Below, piece by piece: positions 37,075 to 50,276 of a DNA stretch of 64,000 nt (positions are counted from its first letter, which is position 1; each line of letters begins with the position of its first letter). The position numbers and the translations under genes were made by a program. The DNA comes from Apostichopus japonicus. Taxonomy: Eukaryota > Echinodermata > Holothuroidea > Aspidochirotida > Stichopodidae. The stretch covers positions 16,929,303-16,993,302 of the forward strand of contig NC_092581.1 of NCBI RefSeq assembly GCF_037975245.1. The letters run 5' to 3'. The notes beneath the pieces were generated by a model. It was not told where the DNA came from and made no database searches. It was given only the letters and a program-made list of their open reading frames with translations.

Positions 37075-37570
37075 GTGAGTAGTTACCTGTTCGTCACTTA
37101 TGTTTTTAGAATGTAATTATGCCCGACATTTCCTTCGAACTTCTCTTACGTGTCATAGATGGGGTTAGTATCATGGTAAAAACAGAATAAACATTTGTCC
37201 GAAAATCTTGAATTCTAAACCACTGTAGGAGTTGGTGGACCTAATGAAGAGATAACTTTCTGTAATAAAAGTAGTAGTAGATTCACAGGAGAAACATATT
37301 TTTGAAAAGCTGTATCAATAAACGGTTTTATGAAAACAGGAAGCATTTATAGGAAACATTAAATATTCACGAACAAGTGACCATAGATTATATTCTGAAA
37401 CAATCGATGTTAAAAAATGTATTCAAATTGGGACTACTAGAAGGTAAATATTTTGGTTTCTGTTCAATCAGTTTTATTTCCATGTTTTTACGGGAAACTA
37501 ATTAATTATTTAATATAATTATTAAATAATTACTAAAAGCTCATGAAAGTCTTTCTTGTCTGTATTTCAG

Positions 37571-39093
37571 GAGGAAACGTCGGTGAGTTGGTATTCTGTA
37601 AATCATTAAGATTTACAGAATAGGTATTTTGCTACACTTCTGTAGTCGATTATCCATTAATCAATTTGAAAATCAAATCAAAAGCTCTTTGTAGTTATCT
37701 TTTAGAAAGTCAGAATGGTTTAGACAGTTTGGGAAGGTTGTTTTCAAAACCATACCTTCCTTTGAAGTGTCATATTTACATGAAGGACAAGAACACTATT
37801 TGCCAAAACGTATAACTTCGTAGAGAAATTTAAAATGTATATTGTTAGTATTTATTTATATGATTTTTTTATGGGAACGATTACTTTAGATCGGTTTCTA
37901 AGTTGATACCGTAAATTTAGGGAAAATTTTCGATTGAATATTTCGGCATGCTGAATTCGGAAATTCATCACAAGAGGAGAGGTGTGTTTATTACTCCAAT
38001 TTTCTGAATACAATCTAAAGGGAAACTTAAAATGTACTTGAATAGTTCCCATATGGATTTCATCATTTGCATTTTCAAAAATAACGGAAGGTATACGTTT
38101 GGTTTTGTATCCTAAAAGCCCAACAATATATATTGCAAATAATACTGTGGTAGCTTTTGAAATCGCGTAGCTTAATTGCTCATATTTTTTTTCTTTCAAT
38201 ATTCATATCTTTCTTCAGCTGTTCTCTTCTGTCAATGAAGACCAAATATCTAATGCAAATCACTTTAACTGATATCAACTATTGTTTTAAATACAGGAAA
38301 TAGTGATGTTATTCCGACAACAACACAATCAGGAGGTAAATATATTTCTATTATTTTTGGTGTCCTCTTTGGCGTTTTGAGATATTCCTTTAAGGAATAA
38401 TCGCGGGAACGTGATACGGCATTAATTTAATAAATATTACTTTCAAGGTATATAAACGAAATATCTTGTTCCATTATAGTGGTATTGCTATTTTGCATAT
38501 TTCAAAAGAAACGATGTCCTGACAGAAAAGTTGTTAGTTTTAGAGGTGATCAGAGATTTCATCTGAGCCTCTTTGGACTTGCAAACTACATGGCGGTTCA
38601 CAAGTTGCGTTTGATATTTTGGTGATTGTTATGTGGCATTCTTTATACATTCATTCTGTTAGCCAATGGCCAACTTGTAAGACAAGTTATAAAAATATTC
38701 ATTCTAAAACTTTCTCAAGTAAAAGTAGTAATGAAGACAGTAAAACAATACCGAGTAAGACAGGATCAATGATTTGAAGCCCGAAACAGATGCAGTTCAT
38801 AAGTTTATTCAAATGAAAGTTGCTCAAGTTAAATATTTTTATTTCCATTAAATCAAGGTAACCAAGGAGGTAACCAAGATGGTACGTATCCCTTTGTTTT
38901 CTTTTTCTTCTTCTTATACTTTTAAAATGGTTGTCAATGTTTTAAGATGTCATGTGCTATATAATGAGATGGTTCATTGTGAAAATAATCACCAACTCTT
39001 ACGAATATATTCTAAAGTTTGTTTTGTCATGTTATCGAGTGTCTAGTACTTTCAGTCACTATTACGCTAAAGTCAAAATCTGGAACAGTCTCC
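37571..39093 (+). CDS. Array 2 unit 3: exons D, E, F, (G)
   Basis: Exons are D 37571-37582 (GGNV), E 38297-38335 (DVIPTTTQSG), F 38858-38881 (NQGGNQD) and possible G 39073-39093. Exon E differs from units 1-2 by several replacements while flanking intron is largely unchanged. Confidence 0.64.
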
Positions 39094-39589
39094 GTGAGTA
39101 GTAACCTGTTCATCACTTATGTTTTTAGAATTTAATTATGCCCGACATTTCCTTCGAACTTCTCTTACGTGTCATAGATGGGGTTAGTATCATGGTAAAA
39201 ACAGAATAAACATTTGTCCGAAAATCTTGAATTCTAAACCACTGTAGGAGTTGGTGGACCTAATGAGGAGATAACTTTCTGTAATAAAAGTAGTAGTAGA
39301 TTCACAGGAGAATTTTTTTTTTGCAAAGCTGTATCAATAAACGGTTTTATGAAAACAGGAAGCATTTATAGGAAACATTAAATATTCACCACCAAGTGAC
39401 AATAGATAATATTCTGAAACAATCGATGTTAAACAATGTATTCAAATTGGGATTACTAAAAGGTAAATATTTTGGTTTCTGTTCAATCAGTTTTAGTTCC
39501 ATGTTTTTACGGGAAACCAATTAATTATTCAATATAATTATTCAATAATTACTAAAGGCTCATGAAAGTCTTTCTTGTCTGTATTTCAG

Positions 39590-41112
39590 GAGGAAACATC
39601 GGTGAGTTGGTATTCTGTAAATCATTAAGATTTACAGAATAGGTATTTTGCTACACTTCTGTAGTCGATTATCAATTAATCAATTTGAAAATCAAATCAA
39701 AAGCTCTTTGTAGTTATCTTTTAGAAAGTCAGAATGGTTTAGACAGTTTGGGATGGTTGTTTTCAAAACCATACCTTCCTTTGAAGTGTCATATTTACAT
39801 GAAAGACAAAAACACAATATGCCAAATCGTATAACTTCGTGAGAAATTTAAAATGTATTATTTTAGTATTTATTTATATGATTTTTTTTATGGGAACGAT
39901 TACTTTAGATCGGTTTCTTAGTTGATACCGTAAAAAGTTAGGGAAAATTTTCGATTGAATATTTCGACTCGCTGAATTTGGAAATTCATCACAAGAGGAG
40001 AGGTGTGTTTATTACTCCAATTTTCGGAATATATCCTAAAGGGACACTTAAAATGTACTTGTATATTTCCCATATGGATTTCATCATTTGCATTTTCAAA
40101 AATAATGGAAGGTATACGTTTGGTTTTGTATCCTAAGAGCCCAACAATATATGTTGAAATTAATACTGTGGTAGCTTTTGAAATCGCGGAGCTTAATTGC
40201 TAATATTTTTTCTTTAAATATTCATATCTTTCTTCAGCTGTTCTCTTCTGTCAATGAAGACCAAATATCTAATGCAAATCACATTAACTGATATCAACTA
40301 TTGTTTTAAATACAGGAAATAGTGATGTTATTCCGACAACACCACAATCAGGAGGTAAATATATTTCTATTATTTTTGGTGTCCTGTTTGGCATTTTGAG
40401 ATATTCCTTTAAGGTATAATCGCGAGAACGTTATACGGCATTAATTTAATAAATATTCCTTTCAAGGTATATAAACGAAATATCTTGTTCCATTATAGTG
40501 GTATTGCTATTTTGCATATTTCAAAAGAAACGATGTCCTGACAGAAAAGTTGTTAGTTTTAGAGGTGATCAGAGATTTCATCTGAGCCTCTTTGGACTTG
40601 CAACCTACATGGCGGTTCACAAGTTGCGTTTGATATTTTGGTGATTGTTATGTGGCATTCTTTATACATTCATTCTGTTAGCCAATGGCCAACTTGTAAG
40701 ATAAGTTATAACAATATTCATTCTAAAACTTTCTCAAGTAAAAGTAGTAATGAAGACAGTAAAACAATACCGAGTAAGACAGGATCAATGATTTGAAGCC
40801 CGAAACAGATGCAGTTCATAAGATTATTCAAATGAAAGTTGCTCAAGTTAAATATTTTCATTTCCATTAAATCAAGGTAACCAAGGAGGTAACCAAGATG
40901 GTACGTATCCCTTTGTTTTCTTTTTCTTCTTCTTATACTATTAAAATGGTTGTCAATGTTTTAAGATGTCATGTGCTATATAATGAGATGGTTCATTGTG
41001 AAAATAATCACCAACTCTTACGAATATATTCTAAAGTTTGTTTTGTCATGTTATCGAGTGTCTAGTACTTTCAGTCACTATTACGCTAAAGTCAAAATCT
41101 GGAACAGTCTCC
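39590..41112 (+). CDS. Array 2 unit 4: exons D, E, F, (G)
   Basis: Exons are D 39590-39601 (GGNI), E 40316-40354 (DVIPTTPQSG), F 40877-40900 (NQGGNQD) and possible G 41092-41112. Confidence 0.64.
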
Positions 41113-41608
41113 GTGAGTAGTAACCTGTTCATCACTTATGTTTTTAGAATGTAATTATGCCCGACATTTCCTTCGAACTTCTCTTACGTGTCATAGATGG
41201 GGTTAGTATCATGGTAAAAACAGAATAAACATTTGTCCGAAAATCTTGAATTCTAAACCACTGTAGGGGTCGGTGGACCTCATGAAGAGATAACTTTCTG
41301 TAATAAAAGTAGTAGTAGATTCACAGGAGAAACATGTTTTTGCAAAGCTGTATCAATAAACGATTTTATGAAAACAGGAAGCATTTATAGGAAACATTAA
41401 CTATTCACCACCAAGTGACCATAGATTATATTCTGAAACAATCGTTGTTAAATAATGTATTTAAATTGGGATTACTAAAAGGTAAATATTTTGGTATCTG
41501 TTCAATCAGTTTTATTTCCATGTTTTTACGGGAAACTAATTCATTAGTTAATATAAATATTAAATAATTACTAAAGGCTCATGAAAGTCTTTCTTGTCTG
41601 TATTTCAG

Positions 41609-43132
41609 GAGGAAACGTCGGTGAGTTGGTATTCTGTAAATCATTAAGATTTACAGAATAGGTATTTTGCTACACTTCTGTAGTCGATTATCCATTAATC
41701 AATTTGAAAATCAAATCAAAAGCTCTTTGTAGTTATCTTTTAGAAAGTCAGAATGGTTTAGACAGTTTGGGATGGTTGTTTTCAAAACCATACCTTCCTT
41801 TGAAGTGTCATATTTACATGAAAGACAAAAACACAATATGCCAAATCGTATAACTTCGTGAGAAATTTAAAATGTATTATTTTAGTATTTATTTATATGA
41901 TTTTTTTTTATGGGAACGATTACTTTAGATCGGTTTCTTAGTTGATACCGTAAATAGTTAGGGAAAATTTTCGATTGAATATTTCGACTCGCTGAATTTG
42001 GAAATTCATCACAAGAGGAGAGGTGTGTTTATTACTCCAATTTTCGGAATATATCCTAAAGGGACACTTAAAATGTACTTGTATATTTCCCATATGGATT
42101 TCATTATTTGCATTTTCAAAAATAATGGAAGGTATACGTTTGGTTTTGTATCCTAAGAGCCCAACAATATATATTGCAAATAATACTGTGGTAGCTTTTG
42201 AAATCGTGGAGCTTAATTGCTAATATTTTTTCTTTAAATATTCATATCTTTCTTCAGCTGTTCTCTTCTGTCAATGAAGACCAAATATCTAATGCAAATC
42301 ACATTAACTGATATCAACTATTGTTTTAAATACAGGAAATAGTGATGATATTCCGACAACAACACAATCAGGAGGTAAATATATTTCTATTATTTTTGGT
42401 GTCCTGTTTGGCGTTTTGAGATATTCCTTTAAGGTATAATCGCGGGAACGTGATACGGCATTAATTTAATAAATATTCCTTTCAAGGTATATAAACGAAA
42501 TATCTTGTTCCATTATAGTGGTATTACTATTTTGCATATTTCAAAAGAAACGATGTCCTGACAGAAAAGTTGTTAGTTTTAGAGGTGATCAGAGATTTCA
42601 TCTGAGCCTCTTTGGACTTGCAACCTACATTTCGGTTCACAAGTTGCGTTTGATATTTTGGTGATTGTTATGTGGCATTCTTTATACATTCATTCTGTTA
42701 GCCAATGGCCAACTTGTAAGATAAGTTATAACAATATTCATTCTAAAACTTTCTCAAGTAAAAGTAGTAATGAAGACAGTAAAACAATACCGAGTAAGAC
42801 AGGATCAATGATTTGAAGCCCGAAACAGATGCAGTTCATAAGATTATTCAAATGAAAGTTGCTCAAGTTAAATATTTTCATTTCCATTAAATCAAGGTAA
42901 CCAAGGAGGTAACCAAGATGGTACGTATCCCTTTGTTTTCTTTTTCTTCTTCTTATACTATTAAAATGGTTGTCAATGTTTTAAGATGTCATGTGCTATA
43001 TAATGAGATGGTTCATTGTGAAAATAATCACCAACTCTTACGAATATATTCTAAAGTTTGTTTTGTCATGTTATCGAGTGTCTAGTACTTTCAGTCACTA
43101 TTACGCTAAAGTCAAAATCTGGAACAGTCTCC
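41609..43132 (+). CDS. Array 2 unit 5: exons D, E, F, (G)
   Basis: Exons are D 41609-41620 (GGNV), E 42336-42374 (DDIPTTTQSG), F 42897-42920 (NQGGNQD) and possible G 43112-43132. Units 5, 6 and 7 are close to identical and form the youngest part of the array. Confidence 0.64.
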
Positions 43133-43628
43133 GTGAGTAGTAACCTGTTCATCACTTATGTTTTTAGAATGTAATTATGCCCGACATTTCCTTCGAACTT
43201 CTCTTACGTGTCATAGATGGGGTTAGTATCATAGTAAAAACAGAATAAACATTTGTCCGAAAATCTTGAATTCTAAACCACTGTAGGGGTCGGTGGACCT
43301 CATGAAGAGATAACTTTCTGTAATAAAAGTAGTAGTAGATTCACAGGAGAAACATGTTTTTGCAAAGCTGTATCAATAAACGATTTTATGAAAACAGGAA
43401 GCATTTATAGGAAACATTAACAATTCACCACCAAGTGACCATAGATTATATTCTGAAACAATCGTTGTTAAATAATGTATTTAAATTGGGATTACTAAAA
43501 GGTAAATATTTTGGTATCTGTTCAATCAGTTTTATTTCCATGTTTTTACGGGAAACTAATTCATTAGTTAATATAAATATTAAATAATTACTGAAAGCTC
43601 ATGAAAGTCTTTCTTGTCTGTATTTCAG

Positions 43629-45151
43629 GAGGAAACGTCGGTGAGTTGGTATTCTGTAAATCATTAAGATTTACAGAATAGGTATTTTGCTACACTTCTG
43701 TAGTCGATTATCCATTAATCAATTTGAAAATCAAATCAAAAGCTCTTTGTAGTTATCTTTTAGAAAGTCAGAATGGTTTAGACAGTTTGGGATGGTTGTT
43801 TTCAAAACCATACCTTCCTTTGAAGTGTCATATTTACATGAAGGACAAAAACACAATATGCCAAATCGTATAACTTCGTGAGAAATTTAAAATGTATTAT
43901 TTTAGTATTTATTTATATGATTTTTTTTTATGGGAACGATTACTTTAGATCGGTTTCTTAGTTGATACCGTAAATAGTTAGGGAAAATTTTCGATTGAAT
44001 ATTTCGACTCGCTGAATTTGGAAATTCATCACAAGAGGAGAGGTGTGTTTATTACTCCAATTTTCGGAATATATCCTAAAGGGACACTTAAAATGTACTT
44101 GTATATTTCCCATATGGATTTCATTATTTGCATTTTCAAAAATAATGGAAGGTATACGTTTGGTTTTGTATCTTAAGAGCCCAACAATATATATTGCAAA
44201 TAATACTGTGGTAGCTTTTGAAATCGTGGAGCTTAATTGCTAATATTTTTTCTTTAAATATTCATATCTTTCTTCAGCTGTTCTCTTTTGTCAATGAAGA
44301 CCAAATATCTAATGCAAATCACATTAACTGATATCAACTATTGTTTTAAATACAGGAAATAGTGATGATATTCCGACAACAACACAATCAGGAGGTAAAT
44401 ATATTTCTATTATTTTTGGTGTCCTGTTTGGCGTTTTGAGATATTCCTTTAAGGTATAATCGCGGGAACGTGATACGGCATTAATTTAATAAATATTCCT
44501 TTCAAGGTATATAAACGAAATATCTTGTTCCATTATAGTGGTATTACTATTTTGCATATTTCAAAAGAAACGATGTCCTGACAGAAAAGTTGTTAGTTTT
44601 AGAGGTGATCAGAGATTTCATCTGAGCCTCTTTGGACTTGCAACCTACATTTCGGTTCACAAGTTGCGTTTGATATTTTGGTGATTGTTATGTGGCATTC
44701 TTTATACATTCATTCTGTTAGCCAATGGCCAACTTGTAAGATAAGTTATAACAATATTCATTCCAAACTTTCTCAAGTAAAAGTAGTAATGAAGACAGTA
44801 AAACAATACCGAGTAAGACAGGATCAATGATTTGAAGCCCGAAACAGATGCAGTTCATAAGATTATTCAAATGAAAGTTGCTCAAGTTAAATATTTTCAT
44901 TTTCATTAAATCAAGGTAACCAAGGAGGTAACCAAGATGGTACGTATCCCTTTGTTTTCTTTTTCTTCTTCTTATACTATTAAAATGGTTGTCAATGTTT
45001 TAAGATGTCATGTGCTATATAATGAGATGGTTCATTGTGAAAATAATCACCAACTCTTACGAATATATTCTAAAGTTTGTTTTGTCATGTTATCGAGTGT
45101 CTAGTACTTTCAGTCACTATTACGCTAAAGTCAAAATCTGGAACAGTCTCC
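43629..45151 (+). CDS. Array 2 unit 6: exons D, E, F, (G)
   Basis: Exons are D 43629-43640 (GGNV), E 44356-44394 (DDIPTTTQSG), F 44916-44939 (NQGGNQD) and possible G 45131-45151. Confidence 0.64.
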
Positions 45152-45647
45152 GTGAGTAGTAACCTGTTCATCACTTATGTTTTTAGAATGTAATTATGCC
45201 CGACATTTCCTTCGAACTTCTCTTACGTGTCATAGATGGGGTTAGTATCATAGTAAAAACAGAATAAACATTTGTCCGAAAATCTTGAATTCTAAACCAC
45301 TGTAGGGGTCGGTGGACCTCATGAAGAGATAACTTTCTGTAATAAAAGTAGTAGTAGATTCACAGGAGAAACATGTTTTTGCAAAGCTGTATCAATAAAC
45401 GATTTTATGAAAACAGGAAGCATTTATAGGAAACATTAACAATTCACCACCAAGTGACCATAGATTATATTCTGAAACAATCGTTGTTAAATAATGTATT
45501 TAAATTGGGATTACTAAAAGGTAAATATTTTGGTATCTGTTCAATCAGTTTTATTTCCATGTTTTTACGGGAAACTAATTCATTAGTTAATATAAATATT
45601 AAATAATTACTGAAAGCTCATGAAAGTCTTTCTTGTCTGTATTTCAG

Positions 45648-47146
45648 GAGGAAACGTCGGTGAGTTGGTATTCTGTAAATCATTAAGATTTACAGAATAG
45701 GTATTTTGCTACACTTCTGTAGTCGATTATCCATTAATCAATTTGAAAATCAAATCAAAAGCTCTTTGTAGTTATCTTTTAGAAAGTCAGAATGGTTTAG
45801 ACAGTTTGGGATGGTTGTTTTCAAAACCATACCTTCCTTTGAAGTGTCATATTTACATGAAGGACAAAAACACAATATGCCAAATCGTATAACTTCGTGA
45901 GAAATTTAAAATGTATTATTTTAGTATTTATTTATATGATTTTTTTTTATGGGAACGATTACTTTAGATCGGTTTCTTAGTTGATACCGTAAATAGTTAG
46001 GGAAAATTTTCGATTGAATATTTCGACTCGCTGAATTTGGAAATTCATCACAAGAGGAGAGGTGTGTTTATTACTCCAATTTTCGGAATATATCCTAAAG
46101 GGACACTTAAAATGTACTTGTATATTTCCCATATGGATTTCATTATTTGCATTTTCAAAAATAATGGAAGGTATACGTTTGGTTTTGTATCTTAAGAGCC
46201 CAACAATATATATTGCAAATAATACTGTGGTAGCTTTTGAAATCGTGGAGCTTAATTGCTAATATTTTTTCTTTAAATATTCATATCTTTCTTCAGCTGT
46301 TCTCTTTTGTCAATGAAGACCAAATATCTAATGCAAATCACATTAACTGATATCAACTATTGTTTTAAATACAGGAAATAGTGATGATATTCCGACAACA
46401 ACACAATCAGGAGGTAAATATATTTCTATTATTTTTGGTGTCCTGTTTGGCGTTTTGAGATATTCCTTTAAGGTATAATCGCGGGAACGTGATACGGCAT
46501 TAATTTAATAAATATTCCTTTCAAGGTATATAAACGAAATATCTTGTTCCATTATAGTGGTATTACTATTTTGCATATTTCCAAAGAAACGATGTCCTGA
46601 CAGAAAAGTTGTTAGTTTTAGAGGTGATCAGAGATTTCATCTAAGCCTCTTTGGACTTGCAAAATACATGGCGGTTCACAAGTTGCGTTTGATATTTTGG
46701 TGATTGTTATGTGGCATTCTTTATACATTCATTATGTTAGCCAATGGCCAACTTGTAAGATAAGTTATAACAATATTCATTCCAAACTTTCTCAAGTAAA
46801 AGTAGTAATGAAGACAGTAAAACAATACCGAGTAAGACAGGATCAATGATTTGAAGCCCGAAACAGATGCAGTTCATAAGTTTATTCAAATGAAAGTTGC
46901 TCAATTTAAATATTTTCATTTTCATTAAATCAAGGTAACCAAGGAGGTAACCAAGAAGGTACGTATCCCTTTGTTTTCTTTTTCTTCTTCTCATACTTTT
47001 AAAATGGTTGTCAATGTTTTAAGATGGCATGCGCGATATTATCACCCACTCTTTCGTATATATTTTAAAGTTCGTTTTGTCATGTTTTCGAGTGCCTAGT
47101 GCTTTCAGTCAGTATTACCCTAAAATCAAAATCTGGAACAGTGTCC
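45648..47146 (+). CDS. Array 2 unit 7: exons D, E, F; exon G acceptor lost
   Basis: Exons are D 45648-45659 (GGNV), E 46375-46413 (DDIPTTTQSG) and F 46935-46958 (NQGGNQE, Asp to Glu). The G position (47126-47146) is preceded by aaaa instead of aaag, removing its AG acceptor. After F the sequence diverges into the five-exon block. Confidence 0.62.
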
Positions 47147-47697
47147 GTGAGTAGTTACCTGTTCGTCAATTATGTTTTTAGAATGTAATTAATCCCAACA
47201 TTTCCTTCGAATATCTGTTACGTGTCATAGATGGGGTTAGTATAATGGTAAAAATAAACTCAACATTTGTCCAAAAATCTTGAATTCTAAACCACTGAAG
47301 GGATTGGTGGACCTGATGAAGAGATATGCTATATATGGTAATGTCACTAGAGTTGACACAAAATATGGAAAAATATCAAGGAATGGCAACCTTTGATTAA
47401 GCATTATTTGGTTGTTACATCGTATTACCTAGATGAATGTCAGGGAATACTGGGAAGGATCACCACCTTCATCAAAGATAAGTTCAAGCAATTGTGGCTC
47501 TCTAATATTTAGAAGCAATTCTAACGAGCTTTGAAAGCTGATGTAACCTCATGGTGTGAACGTCCGTGGTACTGACCGATTTATGATGGGGATGTTGTAA
47601 TCTTAAATAATGTTATAAATGTTAGCAATGTTAAGGAAAATTCATCATTTGACTGAATGCATTTGAATTTTCAATTATTACTGATATCTTTCCTTAG

Positions 47698-49455
47698 TTA
47701 TAGCCGCTCAGAAAAACAACCAAATTTCCGAAAAAGGTAAGAATAATTTGAAGGAAGAAACGTTCTAAAAAATGACCAACTCTATTTTGTTTCAGCTGAT
47801 GAATCACTTTTCATGTGACGTCGTAGCTACACACGATTTGAAAGCCACTTCTATCGTTAATGTGACTTGCTAATGATGAATGGAAGAATTTTAGTCATAC
47901 TAGAAATTGTCATGTTGTAAAACGCTTGTCTGTATGTACAATGGAGGACCATTTGTTAAATCCTTCCAAATCTTGGAACAAACAGACAACAATGTGGACA
48001 TACCGGAAGTGAATATTGTAGGTCTTAAGGTGGAAGGTTTTGTTTTATTTATAAATCAGTGACAGTAGACTCTTTTCTATCTGTTGACTGTCTACAAAGT
48101 AAATCCTCGCAATTCACAGTACATATACTGTGGAAATCATAAACTTATCATTATGGCATAACTTCATTTTATAGGGCTTTTGTTCAAGCGAGACATGTGT
48201 AAACCACATTAGGTTTATGTCATCTTTTATTTTGATTTATGTAAGCGAAAATAATACGACGAAATCAACGACTAATTTCTTATAATTAATTCTTTTTTAT
48301 GGAATCTAGGCAACGGAGGTACTGGTGTTGCTAGTATAATACAAGTTAAGGAAGGCATTAAAACCAAACCAGTGACATTGTCAGGCAAGTCAGGTATGTT
48401 GAACATATAGGGGTACATGCAATCAAGTAAGGAACAGATCATCCCCAACTGATTTGGTTCCAGATTCAAAATTCATACTAAATGGTAATCTTCATTTCGT
48501 CTACAAAAAAATAAAACATTATAAATTGTGAATGTCTTTCACCATATTTTTGAAAGTCTCTTTTGCAAACTGCGTAATTAAAACATCTAGTTTGCAAACT
48601 TTAATTTACATCCATGGAACTCTATATGTATAGTTATTGATGCTTTTCGACATAACATATAACTATACCTACATGACATCTACTAAAGTACATATGCATT
48701 TGGAATAAAAAATTTCTTCAGTTGAGATTTATTTAAAGTAATTATCATTTCTTATCAAACTTTACCGCAACATCCACATTCAAAGGGTATTCGATATATG
48801 TGTATCTTTTTTTTCCAAAGCTGTGGGTAACTCGGATAAAGGTAAGTCTGCAGTTCTTTTTAAATACTAAAATATAACAAAATGTGAATGTATCTTATCA
48901 TATTTTGTAAACTAAGTGAACCATCCTTGCAAACTTAACTTACATTGTATAAAATCTAGGTATAATTACTCATGTTATTCGACATAAGATGTAACTATAC
49001 ATAAAATTAATTGCAGTACATTTAAATTTGGAATAAATGATTTGTTTAAGATATGATTCTTTTATGTCAATTCCCATTTATAATTAAATATTACCTAGAT
49101 ATCCAATTTCAAATTAATTCGATACTTTTTTATTTTTTCGATAGCTGGAGGTAACTCTGGTAACGGTGAGTGTGCGATTCTTCTACCTTCAAACTAAAAA
49201 ATTACAAAATGTGAATGAAACTCACTATAATTTCAAACACTCCTTTGTCAACTTCGTCATTAAAAAGCCTTTGCAAACTTTAATTGTCATCCCATGAAGT
49301 TCTACTTACATTACCCATGTTATTTAACATATATGATGTGGCAACCCAAGCCTAGTAACATGGCATTAGTAACATATACATTTCGAATAATACATTTATT
49401 AAGTTCAACAAGTTACTCAATTCCTTACACAGGTAACTTTGGCGATACAAGTTAG
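47698..49455 (+). CDS. Five-exon block Ia, possible C-terminal end
   Basis: I1 is 47698-47736 (39 nt, acceptor tttccttag, donor gtaaga, VIAAQKNNQISEK). I2 is 48310-48393 (84 nt, acceptor ggaatctag, donor gtatgt), coding NGGTGVASIIQVKEG then IKTKPVTLSGKS; it is the longest non-Glu exon. I3 is 48821-48841 (21 nt, AVGNSDK). I4 is 49145-49165 (21 nt, AGGNSGN). I5 starts at 49433 and codes GNFGDT. I1-I4 are phase 1-1. I5 can be an 18-nt phase 1-1 exon with donor gttagt after 49450, or a terminal exon reading on to Ser and TAG at 49453-49455. An AATAAA at 49785-49790 could serve polyadenylation in the second case. I2 is basic, unlike the rest. Confidence 0.58.
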
Positions 49456-49607
49456 TTTGTAGCACAATGTTTAAGAAATCGAAATAGTGTTAGAGGTGTC
49501 AGAAAACAAGAATTTGAATCTTTAGATTACTCTCGATTGCAATTACAACATTGAGGCCAGAGAGTATTTACATCCCGTGTATTTATTCAATGTTATTGAG
49601 AGAGTAC

Positions 49608-49768
49608 GTGGGTGGTGATGGAGAAAGTAAGTGAGTGGTGATACAGAAAGTAAGTGGGTGTTCATGCAGAGAGTTAGTGAGCGGTGATGCAGAGAGTAAG
49701 TGGGTGGGCATGCAGAGAGTTAGTGAGTGGTGATGCAGAGAGTAAGTGGGTGGGGATGCAGAGAGTAA
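49608..49768 (+). repeat. 23-bp minisatellite, 7 copies
   Basis: Seven 23-bp units of the form gtgRgtggtgatgcagagagtaa, alternating gtggg- and gtgag-starting versions. Lies 150 nt after the possible terminal exon I5. Non-coding. Confidence 0.9.
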
Positions 49769-50276
49769 AAAGGTTTATTTATAGAATAAATGTCTGAGGC
49801 TTTCATTTAGTTTTAGAATGTAATTATTCCAAACATTCTCTTCGAATATCAGTTACGTGTCATAGATGGGGTTAGTATCATGGTAAAAACAGAATTAACA
49901 TTTGTCCGAAAATCTTGAATTCTAAACCACTGTAGGGGTTGGTGGACCTCATGAAGAGATAACTTTCTGTAATAAAAGTAGTAGTAGATTCACAGGACAA
50001 ACATTTTTTTGCAAAGTTGTATCAATAAACGGTTTCATGAAAACAGGAAGCATTTATAGGAAACATTAAATATTCACGACCAAGTGACCATAGATTATAT
50101 TCTGAAACAATCGATGTTAAAAATGTATTCAAATTGGGATTACTAAAAGGTAAATATTTTGGTTTCTGTTCAATCAGTTTTAGTTCCATGTTTTTACGGG
50201 AAACCAATTAATTATTTAATATAATTATTCAATATTTACTAAAAGCTCATGAAATTCTTTCTTGTCTGTATTTCAG

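Larger units (their letters stand above)
32114..47160 (+). repeat. Tandem array 2: about 2.02-kb cassettes with exons D, E, F and doubtful G
   Basis: One truncated unit and seven full units; exon D spacing is 2014, 2020, 2019, 2019, 2020 and 2019 bp. The first unit (32114-33060) has lost both exons D and E through internal deletions near 32370 and 32450. Introns are about as conserved as exons, including a hairpin after every exon D. Confidence 0.93.

Noticed and set aside
37852-38199. Minus-strand frames of 60-115 codons recurring in array 2 introns
   Set aside because: They break and shift between units, are not kept open, and match nothing recognisable.
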